Shown here in pieces: positions 34,201-45,426 of a DNA stretch of 64,000 bases (position 1 is its first letter; every line of letters begins with the position of its first letter). The position numbers were made by a program, and so were the translations under genes. The notes beneath the pieces were generated by a model. That model saw only the letters and a program-made list of their open reading frames with translations, was not told the DNA's origin and made no database searches. Source of the DNA: Rotaria macrura (Eukaryota; Rotifera; Eurotatoria; Philodinida; Philodinidae); contig OENT01000337.1 in the NCBI GenBank assembly GCA_900239685.1, positions 62,001 to 126,000 of the forward strand. The letters are read 5' to 3'.

Positions 34201-36659
34201 ATTCTTATTTTTCTTTTTCTATTTTTCTTTTAGCTGTTTGTACTAAGAATTGTTCAAATGGTGGAACATGTGGACCAACTCCACAAACTTGGTATGTGCG
34301 ATTCTAGTATTGGTTTCTTAATAAAAGTAACATTTGTCATGTAATTAGTAATTGTACGTCACAATGGACGGGCTCAACTTGTGACACTCGTAAGTTTTCT
34401 GCTTCTATGAGTTAACTTTGAACGTTTGAAATAGAATAATTATTCTTCGATGAAATAATGATTTCCATTTTCTTTTTAAGCTATATGTTCAAATCCATGT
34501 CAAAATCAAGGTACATGTGTGTGTACGTATAACTAGCTTATTGCCTATTTTTCATGAAACAAGATTCGAATTCATTTTAGCTCCAAATAATTGTTCTTGC
34601 CCTACTGGTTACAATGGAAGTGTTTGTGAATATGGTCAGTTAATCATATTTGCGGATCAAGAAAATACATTCACTTCCTATTTTTTCACAGCTATTTGTG
34701 AATACAGTTGCAGCAATGGAGGTACATGCATGGCACCAGATCAATGCAATTGTACAAGCTCGTGGTCAGGACTTTTATGTACATTACCCAGATGCAATCC
34801 AGTATGTCAAAATGGTGGTGAGTTTTAAATCCCTTTCATTTGATATTGGAGAATATTAATATCTATAATTAGTACTTGTAATCAATCATACTCAGTAAAT
34901 CGTGAGAAAACACAGAAGTTTTAAAAACAAATACGAGAAATTTTAACCTTTTCATATTTTAATTAATCATTATTCGATAGACTCCTAACCCAACCATTCA
35001 TGTAACACGAATCTTTTTTCATGACAGAAAATTTTCTTTTTCCATTTGTGTCATTTTATGTTTGAACTAAGTTTTTCCTTATGTACAATAAATTTAGGGG
35101 TTTGTATCGGTCCCAACACTTGTCTCTGTGATGACACAGCTTGGAATGGATCCTATTGTCAACTTCGTGAGTCGATCTAATTAACTACAAGTCTCAAACA
35201 TCGATTGAGTGGCGTTATTTTTTTTCTTTTCAGCGATATGCTCAACAACATGTCAAAATGGTGGCACATGTATAGGTCCCAACGTTTGCGAATGTAAGAA
35301 ATAAAATGACACTGTAATCACATCCATTTATCCATGATACATTTCTGCTTCTTCAAAGGTGCTACGGGTTACACTGGGGATCTTTGCCAAGAACGTACGT
35401 AATCAAAAATTTCATGAATAATATGTGACATTAATTAAACATGCAATTTCTAGCCCTGTGTGTGCCTGATAACTATCATGACGAAATCAATTATCAAGGA
35501 CCCAATGGAACGTGTCAAAATGGCGGCACGTGTATATCTCCGAATACATGTTCAGTTAGTAAAGTCTTCATTAACGAAATCTTCTAATAATGAGTTCTAA
35601 TCTGTAGTGTACTTCATCTTGGAGTGGCACATTCTGTCAAACGCCCATTTGTAGCCCATCTTGCGTAAATAGTGGACAATGTATAGCACCTAATGTCTGC
35701 CAATGTAATACTACAGTATGGAGTGGACTTCTTTGCCAAACTCCAGTTTGTAATCCAGCTTGTGTCAATGACGGTAACTGTTCATCACCTGGCGTTTGTA
35801 CGTGTAATAGTACAGCATGGAGCGGGTCCTATTGCCAAACTCCGGTTTGTAATCCAGCTTGCGTCAATGACGGTAACTGTTCATCACCTGGCGTTTGTAC
35901 GTGTAATAGTACAGCATGGAGTGGACTTCTTTGCCAAACTCCGGTTTGTAATCCAGCTTGCGTCAATGACGGTAACTGTTCATCACCTGGCGTTTGTACT
36001 TGTAATAGTACAGCATGGAGCGGGTCCTATTGCCAAACTCCAGTTTGTAATCCAGCTTGCGTCAATGACGGTAACTGTTCATCACCTGGCGTTTGTACTT
36101 GTAATAGTACAGCATGGAGCGGGTCCTATTGCCAAACTCCTGTCTGTTCTTCGTCGTGCCAAAATTCTGGCAACTGTACTGCTCCAGGTGTCTGTACTTG
36201 CCCGACAGGATGGACTGGCTCAGATTGCAGCACCAGTAAGTACTCTATAGTCATACGATAGAGTTCTCAGATGCTTTGTAGTATCGACAGGATAAAAGTC
36301 AAATAAATAATTCTCTTTGTCATTCTTATTTACACGATGATTAAGTAATTTACTCATCGCGTTTATTATTTGACACGATAGTGAAATGAACTATTGATAT
36401 TATTTTTTTGACATTATGAAAGAGATACATTTATTTTCTTACTCCAATAGCTAATTGCCAAATATGCCCTACGTCAACTTATTCTACAACATGCTTCGAT
36501 TGTACTTTGACAAACAATAATTGTACTATCCAATGTTATTGTGAATATCTTTCCGTCAACTATACATCATCGGTAGATTTAACAACGTATACAAGTAACC
36601 AATGTGTTTTGGAAGACATCAGCGGTAGCCTAAGCTGTACGACTAGCCCTTGCCCATGA
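31249..36659 (+). CDS. Type II membrane protein with about 21 EGF-like repeats
   Basis: The N-terminal cytoplasmic part is about 125 residues (exon 1, 31249-31556; exon 2 from 31619). One membrane segment follows at about residues 128-155 (LAGASILLVIIGTALIFLPP). There is no signal peptide, so an N-in, C-out orientation is expected. Next come about 21 EGF-like modules of roughly 30 residues with the pattern CxxxCxNGGxCxxPxxCxCxxxWxGxxC. Most early modules occupy their own small exon with introns splitting the thread between modules. A single long exon (about 35608-36232) carries six or seven modules, four of them 99-bp tandem copies. The end is a Cys-rich non-EGF tail (NCQICPTSTYSTTC to TTSPCP). 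The intron at 31938-32713 is 776 bp. Probably a surface adhesion or matrix-facing protein; I know no specific orthologue. Confidence 0.87.
35740..36135 (+). repeat. Four 99-bp tandem EGF-module copies
   Basis: Units start at 35740, 35839, 35938 and 36037, each 33 codons (TPVCNPACVNDGNCSSPGVC, then TCNSTAWSGxxCQ). Copies differ at only a few bases. The ending alternates between GLLCQ and GSYCQ (preceding unit LL; then SY, LL, SY, SY), hinting at duplication of a two-module block. Confidence 0.95.
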
Positions 36660-38123
36660 TGTTCGCAACATTGATGATTACAATACACCTTTCTTTCCTT
36701 ACACTTGAAGCAAACAGATTTTCGATTCGATATTAAAACTCTTTGTTACATCTTGGTTGTATTTTTTTACTTTCACATTATAAGACATTCTTATGTTTTT
36801 GAAAGTTTGAACTTTAAATTGCTACAAGTATCGATTCTATGAGCCTATAAAATTCTGAATGATATAATGAGGGTGTTGGTGTGGGCAGTAGTGATGGTGG
36901 CTGTGAGGCCATGTGTGAATATTACTTTTCTCTTTACCTACACCTTATGAATTTTTCTATTTGAAATAGATTCACGCCTCTACGGTTGCAGTACTTTAAA
37001 TATTACGCTATAAGTATGTATATCTCTAATGAGAAAAACTATCCAATATATACGGACGTAATCTTCATCCATGTTGAGTGATAAGAATAAATGACTCTAG
37101 ACATGTATTTCTTTTTGTAAGGTTTCAATAATACTCTGACGTTTCTTTAGCAAATAAGATCGATTTATTTTCAAAACATGTCGATTAAAGATAATCTTGT
37201 AATTAGTTTGTTCAAGTGTACTCTAATACTCACTCAGAAATTTGAAGAAAATGGCAATTTTCACGTAAATGATTCACCGTTCATCATTGATGATCTGAAA
37301 TAAAACCAACTATCAGTTTTGCTTTTTTTAATGTTCTCCCGGAAAAAACACCTATCTATCATATTCACCAATGAAATCTATTCTATTCATTACTTAAGAA
37401 ACGATGTTCATTTAAGTTTCATCATGAGCTCAACTAGAATAAGTTGAGTGCATAGAACTATGTTTATCGTGTTCTGTGGTAATGCTATTTTTTGGATACC
37501 ATCATTGTGAGATACTACAAGGATATTAATAAACATATGATTTAACTAAATAGGACACATTTGACAAAAATCAATTCATAAAGACTCATTGAATATTCGA
37601 AGTCTATCTAAGTAGCAAGATTATTCTGTCTGAACGTCGTTGAATTCACTATAGTATGAAAAGACAGAGTGAATAAATCGTTATCCCTATCATCATAGAA
37701 ACAGTTATTTTCACATTAGTAATCGGCAATGTGCAGATATTGCTCTCTTAACAGAATAGTGAACAAATTTCAACATGTTAAATTTCTAGTCTATTGAAAA
37801 CTCATCATAATGTTTGACGAATGTTTTGATGCCATTTTCGTATATTACTACAGATCGATCATCTCTATAGATCTCTACAACAATGCAGTTACACAACATA
37901 CTAACGCCAACTCAAGCAATTGATTATAATCAGCTGATCGTCAAGAGTAAGTGGCAATGGCATTCATTTGCAAAATGAATTACGACGATCGTTCACATAT
38001 TTAAAATTTTAATACATTGTTGAAAGTTCTAAATCACACTTTATGAGAAAATTTCATAGTTCAACACCAAAAAGAAAAGAAAATATTTCACTCGTCTTCA
38101 AGAATACGCTGTAATTAAATACA
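36660..38123. other. Intergenic, 1.5 kb
   Basis: Holds a GT/GGT-rich patch near 36868-36910 and otherwise unremarkable AT-rich sequence. No gene seen. Confidence 0.45.
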
Positions 38124-38711
38124 TCAATCAAATTTATTCAAACGTTTAAAAAGAAAATATAAATCAGCAATAGCGACAATGAACGCACAGAAAAGTCCAA
38201 ATGATATCTGTAAAACAAAATTTTTTGAATCAGTGGAATATTCAATTGCTTTATAACCAAATACAAATGCTCCACCAATAGTTAGAAAAACATTCGCAAC
38301 AGTTATCAATTGTCCTTGCACAGATTTCATATCGGGCATAAACGACTGTTGAGGTTTATTTTGATATAATCGATTCAAATTAACATTTTTTGTCATTTCG
38401 TCATATTCACGATTAGATTGTTCAACTTTCAATCTTTCTATACGTTCATTTAATTCAGGATTTCGCTGCGGTTCAATATAAGCTGGTACAAATAAATCAC
38501 ACCCGGCTAATATTTCATGAAGATAATTTTCTTTATTCGATAATTTATATGCATCAAGTAAAATAGTAGCTGGAACATATTTCATCGATTTAGATTGAAG
38601 AGTATTTTCGATTCGTTTATAAGTACTCGAATTCTTACTATCCATTGTTCTTAAAACATTTTCTAAGAATCCTTCAATGGAAGAAGTTCGTTCGATTTGA
38701 ACTAGATTCAT
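38124..38711 (-). CDS. TMEM199: TMEM199/VMA12-like V-ATPase assembly factor
   Basis: ER membrane protein required to assemble the V0 sector of the vacuolar H+-ATPase (Vma12 in yeast, TMEM199 in animals). Intronless, 195 residues, near the family's usual size. The soluble N-terminus leads to the conserved block RNPELNERIERLKVEQSNRE and EYDEMTKNVN. Two C-terminal membrane helices follow, VANVFLTIGGAFVFGYKAIE and LQISFGLFCAFIVAIADLYF. The arrangement matches TMEM199. The ATG is at 38711. Confidence 0.88.
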   Translation of the reverse strand: MNLVQIERTSSIEGFLENVLRTMDSKNSSTYKRIENTLQSKSMKYVPATILLDAYKLSNKENYLHEILAGCDLFVPAYIEPQRNPELNERIERLKVEQSNREYDEMTKNVNLNRLYQNKPQQSFMPDMKSVQGQLITVANVFLTIGGAFVFGYKAIEYSTDSKNFVLQISFGLFCAFIVAIADLYFLFKRLNKFD

Positions 38712-39069
38712 GTTCCTCTTTTTTAATTATGAATAAATAACTGAAAACCAATCCAACTCAAACCGTAAAGTGTTAAAGCAATTATAATTGTTGACGGAAT
38801 AAGAAGAAGATAGTAAATCAACGTACTAGAAAGTATTACCATAGAATAAATAAATAAATAAATATATATGTAAGTTGTGAGCTTGGTTTTTTTGTCATCT
38901 TTATTTTATCGAGCCAAGGATTTATGACTCATGATTTTTTCTGATTGGGTAAGAATAGAATGAGTCATGAACTTGTGTGGTCATCATTTCATTTGTTGGT
39001 TCACAAGAAAAGAGAAGGAACAGACATTGAACTCTTTGTGTTCTTACCTAGTCATTTCTTGAGTGAAAT

Positions 39070-40339
39070 ATGTCGAATAAAGGAGATTTACAACGTAAAT
39101 TGAAAGACATTGGGTATGAAATTGGGCCTTTTGCATCAAAAGATACATTGTCGAATGTTATACGTTTACATTCATTGGTAATGAAAATTTTGTTTTATTT
39201 TCTATGTTTCTTTTATGTTACTTTTGAAATTGAAACAGGCTTCTCAAAATAAAGGTGTTGATGTGGCAAAATTAAACGATCTCGATCTACGTAAGACTCT
39301 CACTGAAAATTGTCTTCCCGTCGGACCTGTAACAAGTAGGAGACACAAGAATTTAGTTGAATAAAAAAAACTATGTATCAATCATTCATTTCTTAGATCA
39401 TACTCGATCAATATATCAGCGTAAATTACTCGAAGTTTTGACTAACGAAACGAGTGAAGGTGAAATTAAATTTTAATTTTCCAACGAATTCATGTTTATT
39501 TATTATTTTCTCAGGAAAAGAAGATGAAATCGAAACAGATGTACCAATTTCAATAACATCACCACCACGAGCTACACGTAGTTCCATTGCACTGTAATTA
39601 TATATTAATATTCGTTATGATGATTTTCTTTTCGAGAAATTGTTTTTTAGAACTGGAGATAATGATATAGCATCGCCTGGACGTTTACCTACAAGTGACA
39701 CGCAAGAACCGCGTATACCATTAACTCGTATTGACATCGATGATAAACTTAAACATAATCAATCATCATATTATCCAAATGTATCGAATACGAAAGTTAA
39801 ATCTGAACAAACAATCACACATACATATTCACCACAACGTTCATCAACAAAACCGGAATCTCGTCCGAGTACAACGTCATATGGCTTAAGAAATCCATAT
39901 GATTTTCAAAATGATGAACCAATTATAATGCGACATGAACATAAAGCAACACCATTTCGTACAACAAATGTTGTATCAAGCGAAACATTTTCAACGAATA
40001 CAAATCGCTATACAAATCCAACAGATATGCAATCAATAGCACGAAGTGATTTGAATGAAATTCGATCACGAATTTTAACAAAAACCAATGATGAACAAGA
40101 AATTCATGTTACTAAAGATACGACAACTAAACAAAGTACATTTGGTAATCAATTAGAAAATAAAAAATTGTTAAATGACGAGAAACTGAATGTTGCTAAC
40201 AAAAGTAACTATAATTATAAACTAGTTCATTTACATCATGAATTTTTCTTATTCAGGTACTGGAACATTTCTTTATGCTGGCATTACAATTGCTGTGGCA
40301 TTGATTGTGTTTGTAGTTTATCTTATATTTGAGAAATGA
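39070..40339 (+). CDS. LEM-domain inner nuclear membrane protein
   Basis: Emerin/LEMD-type protein expected to bind BAF at the inner nuclear membrane. Exons begin at 39070 (to 39177) and 39239, with the third reading NHTRSIYQRKLLEVLTNE. The canonical LEM domain spans the exon 2-3 junction: LNDLDLRKTLTENCLPVGPV then TNHTRSIYQRKLLEVL. Before it lies a related helix-turn-helix (LQRKLKDIGYEIGPFASKDT), perhaps a LEM-like or HeH module. A long polar Ser/Thr-rich linker follows. The last intron (donor GTAACT near 40206) joins in phase to a tail-anchor TGTFLYAGITIAVALIVFVV ending YLIFEK. Reading straight through that intron gives a false C-terminus. A paralogue without the anchor lies at 44638-45365. 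Confidence 0.87.
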
Positions 40340-42433
40340 AATTCTATATATATGTATCAGTTCTCTTTTCTCTATCGTAACAAGGATAACATCTTTCATT
40401 TTTATTCAAATTTCTCTTTCTTGTTTGTCAAACGCTTCTATACATACATGTGTATCTTGTGTCTAGAGGTCTTATTATTGAACAAAAGTGCTCGGGTAAT
40501 ATTATTCGGCCGATCTCTAACATTTGATGAAAAATTACCACTTTTCTTGTACTTGATAATTTGTGATTGGTGTTTCTTTTGTATTTCAAGAATAAAATAA
40601 AACACAAACTCATGAAAAATATAATCGAAATGATTGTTTTCCTTAAATGATCAGTGAGTAGACAATTCATGAAAATACGCATAATTTACAGTTCACCACT
40701 GATCGAGACATCTATATTAAATTAATAATCTAAAAACTAGTTGAGTCTCTTGTGTGAATTCACTTTGATAATTCATATTTGCTAGGTATGAAATGTAATT
40801 GATAATTTTCTTATTAATGAAAAGATAAATGAATGCTTCACGATTGATATAAGAATCTGTCTGATCGATTTAAACCAAAATGTATTATATCGAATAATCT
40901 TACTCATTTATAGATCGCTATCTTTTGCAAATCGGACTGATGTAGTCAAAACCAATAAATTTCTATTTTAGATTTTTAAACTTACATACAAAAAAAAGTT
41001 GGTCTTGTATTAGAAAAGATGTTCACATTACATTTTTCTATTATTCGAACACACTAATAGTAGAGAAAATTTTCCTATCATTCATGCTACTTCAAAAAAA
41101 TACAAAAACTTGATGTAAACATGTTCATGACAGGTATTTTCACATATGAAAAGTCATTCTAATGCATGTTCGAGCATCGAAGATACTACTTGTTGACTTA
41201 TAATTAGATGAGCAATACTAAATATAATGAAAAATCAATCAACAAACTTGTTTTGGGTCTACACAAGGCACTACGTATGATTATAGATGTTCAGCAATAA
41301 AAATTCTGAATTCTTAACTGTGGATTATTTGTAGACCAAATTCAATAGCTAGTCATAGAATCGGTTGTTATGGACCACAACATAATAATCATGAAACACA
41401 ATTCTACACTATATCTAATGATTACTGTGAGAGATTCTGCCAAGCATATTATGATTTAACCGATTTACATGCTCTAGAGTAAACTATTGTTTGTTAGCCA
41501 AACTGTTATGAAACGTGATAGTATAAATTTATTTGTTGTTTTATCTCTTGTCAACTGGTTGGCATCGATGACTTTGAAAATTTTGTTCCGATAAAGATCA
41601 GAAATGAATGCATAAATCTTCTCTACTCATCACCTAATCACTATCGTTTTGAATATGAAGAATGAGTACAGCATAACTTGTTTTCGTTTTAATATAGCTA
41701 ATTCTTGACAAAACAAAAATCCATTGCTGGAAAGTTGTTTCATGATAATATTTAGTACTATTTCTAAAGTTTTCTTCAATTTAAAAATAATCGAAATGAA
41801 ACAACGTTTTTCAGAGTGTTGACCACAAGAGAAATGCATAATAGCTTATTGAGCCATCATGATACAATGTTAGACACAACCTTGATTCTTCTTTCGAGCA
41901 AATAATTTGTTTTTATTTAGTCTCCTATGATAAGTATATTTCCAAAGACATGAACATTATTTCAATAGGACATTCATGTACTCAAAAATTCTTAACAACG
42001 ATCATCTTTTGAATGGAAACGTTTCGTTTTTTTTGTCGCACATTCGTAAGAATTGAAACTATCGAGAAATGAAGCAGTTTTAACATGCACAGCTGTTAGA
42101 CAAGCACTCTCTGTGTTTTAAATAAAGACTGAAGTCATTGGAAAAAAGTCGAATTCGATCTATTCTCTATCGATAATTGAAAGGAGATATTCTAATGTCA
42201 GAACTATTGACTATCTTGCGAATATGCATTTTATGATGGTGCTAGGTCGTAATCTTCTCTCAAAATGACAAATAGTGGTTAAAATATTGACAATAGAATC
42301 GAGGAAGTTCTACAGTAGAATATCTACCCCATTAGATCTATTCGCGCATGTTTAAGAAAAATTAGAGACGTGTTCAAGTAAAAAAACGATGATATCATAG
42401 AAAAAAAATTGAATCTTGATACATTGACTGAAA
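40340..42433. other. Intergenic left of the repeat cluster
   Basis: AT-rich, no intact gene on either strand. Short open frames at 40352-40600 and 40428-40682 overlap on opposite strands and have no recognisable content. Confidence 0.4.
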
Positions 42434-42968
42434 AGCAAGGGGGAAACATCATGGTTTTTGGACTTTATAGTTTTCTAGATAAATGCAAGCTTGGAAAATC
42501 TAATGGAGAATATCAACAAATAGAAGGCCTGAAGGAGTCCCTAGGAGTACAAGAAAAACGCAGAGAAACTCATTGGTTAGATATGAAATTTTATTCACTG
42601 AAATCCCAGCCAAAATGAGCTTTCGGAACTGAAAAAGCTTCGCAAAATTCCAAAGTGACTGTGAGGATATTGAGTTGTTCTCGAATTCATGAAGAGCATC
42701 AAGGAGTAGCTAGGAGTACGAAAAAAATTTAGAAAACTCCATTGCAACCAAGCGAAATTCTCAAAATTGTACAAAAAACAGTGAAAATGAGGCTCCCGGG
42801 AAATAATTCCACAAAGTTCAGTAACAGATGTGAAAATGTTTTATCTGCCACGAATCGACGAACAACACAAAGGAGTAGTTAGGAGTACAACAAAATTTGG
42901 ACAAAATCAGAATCTACGCCAAAATTTCATTACTACAAAAACGACGCAAAAGATGTTTCCCCCTTGCT
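42434..42968. mobile_element. Short TIR element with internal 169-bp repeats
   Basis: AGCAAGGGGGAAACATC at 42434-42450 occurs inverted and exact at 42952-42968. Both ends are flanked by GAAA (possible 4-bp target duplication), itself inside a GACT...AGTC palindrome. Internally the motif AAGGAGTAGYTAGGAGTAC recurs at 42532, 42701 and 42870, exactly 169 bp apart each time, although the sequence between has diverged. No transposase; a non-autonomous element is likely. Confidence 0.65.
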
Positions 42969-43129
42969 GAAAAGTCGTTAGAAATCTGATGAATTCTATT
43001 GATGAGATATTAATAGTTATGATGGCTTGTTATTATTTGATAAAACCAATTGTTTACATTTCAATCGAGTCGAATGATCATTCATAAACTCATGTGGCTC
43101 GAACAGTTTGGTTCAAACACAAAAAAACT

Positions 43130-43134
43130 AAAAA
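43130..43134 (-). terminator. Pol III T-run terminator of the 5S gene
   Basis: Five T residues on the minus strand immediately after the mature 5S 3' end; a second run of seven T lies a few bases further. Confidence 0.85.
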
Positions 43135-43252
43135 GCTTACGACACTCGGTATTCCCAGGCGGTCACCCATCCAAGTACTAACCGAGCCCGACGTTGCTTA
43201 ACTTCAGTGATCGGACGAGAACTGGTGTATTCAACGTGGTATGGCCGTAAGC
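43135..43252 (-). rRNA. 5S ribosomal RNA
   Basis: The reverse complement begins GCTTACGGCCATACCACG and ends GGGAATACCGAGTGTCGTAAGC, the universal animal 5S layout, about 118 nt. The terminal stem pairs GCUUACGGC with GUCGUAAGC (one G-U). The internal promoter region is intact, including AGCAACGTCGGGC and the block GATGGGTGACCGCCTGGGAA. A run of five T follows the 3' end as the Pol III terminator. It looks functional. It is a single copy here, not part of a visible 5S array. Confidence 0.97.
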
Positions 43253-43430
43253 ATATCTAGCTGCTTTTTATTTCAAACTTATTCATTTAAGTAGATGGTA
43301 TTATCAATGTTTATTTTCGATATTCTAATGCTCTTTTTTCTTATCTTCCCACATATTTAGCCCTTCTCACATAGTTTGATTGTAAAAAACGACACTAAGA
43401 ACAGTTGAATGCATAAGAAATAAAGAAACA

Positions 43431-43949
43431 GTTCCCATCAGAGATGCCAACAGGGCACTTTTTTTCGGGCTGGCCTAGTCTAGTCTGATTCAGCCTGGGG
43501 GTCAGAGCGCTGTGGACTGGGTGGCTTCTTGGCCTGACCTGCAGGCAAACTGATATTTCTGATTTTTCAAATTGATGTATAATTTCAGTTTCAATAATTT
43601 AAATTATTTTCATGAAGATAACAAATAAACAGTTCTTACACAAAATAGGAAATTAAAACAAAGAGACAATCATCATAAATATTTTTCATAAGAGAAAAAC
43701 TTGAATTATTGAGATTTTTTCATAATATCATCAGTTTTTCACATAGTCGAAAGATATTTGAACACAATATTAAAAACAATATATGCTTATAGGAACACGA
43801 TCAACAGTTAAAAGAATCTAATTTTTCAAGATGGTTACTGAAGAAATCAATACAATTTCTCAGCCAGGCCACAGTTGTTGGCTTGTCCTGGACCAGGCTG
43901 GATTTATTGACTGGGCGGGTGAGGCCAGGCTGGCAGCTCTGGTTCCCAT
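43431..43949. mobile_element. hAT-type MITE with 8-bp target duplication
   Basis: The element itself is 43439-43941 (503 bp). GTTCCCAT flanks it exactly on both sides (43431-43438 and 43942-43949), the 8-bp target-site duplication expected of hAT transposons. Terminal inverted repeats are CAGAGATGCCAACAGGGC (left) and CAGAGCTGCCAGCCTGGC (right, inverted), matching at 14 of 18 positions and beginning CAGAG as hAT ends do. About 100 bp at each end is GC-rich with recurring CAGCCTGG/CCAGGCT motifs, while the middle is AT-rich and non-coding. No transposase is encoded. Confidence 0.88.
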
Positions 43950-44637
43950 CAAGTTTACAATAAAAGATTTTCAGAAATGATATCTTAACATACTTCTATT
44001 ATTCGACTGGAAAAAACAAAACTTATGAGATGAATGAAAATAATGTCACATTATTGCATCATGTTGTAGAAACATTTATGAATCATTACGAGCACTGTTA
44101 AGTTTGTGCCTATTGTTCCTCAACGTATACTCTAGTCTGTAGAGTGGACTACATATCAAAAGGGACGACTAGGAAAAGAATCGATGAGAGAGTAATATTC
44201 AAAACATGATCTTTTTGTTCTGTCTTATATCATAACAAAGTCTTCTTATCAAATGCTCGTGCTCATGATGAATTCGCTGAAGAGTGATCAAATATCACAG
44301 ATATATAAAAAATTTTCATGACGATGAAATCATGTGCAGCAGAGTCAATGGGGCTCCAAAGTCTATAAGTAGTATTTCTTGGCAAAAAGCAAGAACGTAT
44401 CATTTTTTTACATTGCTGCATTTTTGAGGCAATTATGGCTTTTTCATTGAAAATCGTAGTTAAAGATATATACCAATAAATAGTTCTATTGTCCACTGTT
44501 TATTATCAAGATATAGTTACGTATACATAATATAATGAAAAAATTGAAACTATGCAAAGAAAAAAACAAAAACATTTGTTTACAAAACATTTCCCAATGG
44601 GAATTTAAAAAAAATATCTCATAAGATAATATATTTA
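43950..44637. other. Intergenic between MITE and second LEM gene
   Basis: No gene seen. The minus-strand frame at 44263-44496 is short and unrecognised. Confidence 0.4.
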
Positions 44638-45365
44638 TTATGCATTGGAAAAAAATATTTTCCCACTACGTGTAACGATACCATTGTCAGATAGTGGTGG
44701 TGTATGAAATTCATCGTCATTATTTTCATCAACTTCATCATCGACTCCTAGATAATAACACATATAGTTATTAGATAACTTTAATAAACACACACACAGT
44801 TACCTTCACTGTTCTCAACGGTAACTGCTTCGAGAAGTTTTCGTTGATAGATTGCACGTGTATGATCTAAATCATTTATTGGAACTGTATATTTCAAATG
44901 ATAACATAGAACAATCACTTACTTATAACAGGACCAGCTACGATGTTATATTCATGTAAACTAGTGCGAAGTTCATGATCATTCATTTTAGGTACATCAA
45001 TACCTTTTTCCAATGCCTAGACGAAACAGACTTACGCGTTAAATTTGTTTTGTTGAATTCACATATTAATTTTCAAAGAAAATTTTATATGGAAATTTTT
45101 AGTGACCAATTGAGCAACTCAACCCCTCTCCTGTCATCGACCATAGCATCTAGCACTGCAATCGTTGAATTTTCAAGAAGCTTATCTGAAACACGGGAGC
45201 TGTTCGTCACAATTTCAGCGAGATTGTACTAACAAATTTACTTCGATTATTTCATACTTTCGAATGAAGACGTATTAGATTTGTGAGAGTGTCTCCTGAA
45301 GTATACGGATTCAGATCATAGCCATACATTCTCAAGATGGATTGAAGTTCTTGTCGAGCTGACAT
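44638..45365 (-). CDS. Short LEM-domain protein, paralogue of the 39-kb gene
   Basis: Four exons, starting MSARQELQSILRMYGYDLNP (ATG at 45365). Exon 2 begins at 45016: ALEKGIDVPKMNDHELRTSL, then HEYNIVAGPVI. Exon 3 reads LDHTRAIYQRKLLEAVTVEN. The last exon is acidic and ends SGKIFFSNA at TAA 44638-44640. Both the N-terminal LEM-like module and the canonical LEM domain correspond to those of the gene at 39070 (RLHS, HTR.IYQRKLLE), with introns in equivalent places. The long linker and membrane anchor are missing, so this copy is probably soluble in the nucleus. The intron at 45017-45257 is 241 bp. The ATG lies 61 bases after the stop of CRCP on the same strand. Confidence 0.85.
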
Positions 45366-45393
45366 TTCGGTTTTTTTTAAAGAAAAATATAAT

Positions 45394-45395
45394 CT
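45394..45395 (-). promoter_or_regulatory. Candidate splice acceptor between CRCP and LEM genes
   Basis: Minus-strand TTTATTCTAG ends here, in the 61-bp gap between the CRCP stop and the LEM ATG, 28 bases before the ATG. There is little room for a separate promoter, so this may be a trans-splice acceptor. Inference. Confidence 0.35.
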
Positions 45396-45426
45396 AGAAT
45401 AAATCATAAACAAACAACAAATATTA

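Noticed and set aside
35693..36250. 185-residue open frame across the EGF tandem repeats
   Set aside because: It is the wrong frame of the repeat exon; the EGF frame is also open and has the cysteine pattern.
36868..36910. GT/GGT-rich patch as telomeric repeat
   Set aside because: Irregular and too short; no tandem unit is maintained.
40210..40325. C-terminus of the first LEM protein read without the last intron
   Set aside because: Reading through loses the membrane anchor; the GTAACT donor near 40206 joins in phase to a clear tail-anchor helix.
42970..43440. A spliced-leader RNA gene linked to 5S rRNA
   Set aside because: Some organisms link them, but I saw no leader-like sequence followed by a donor near the 5S gene on either strand.
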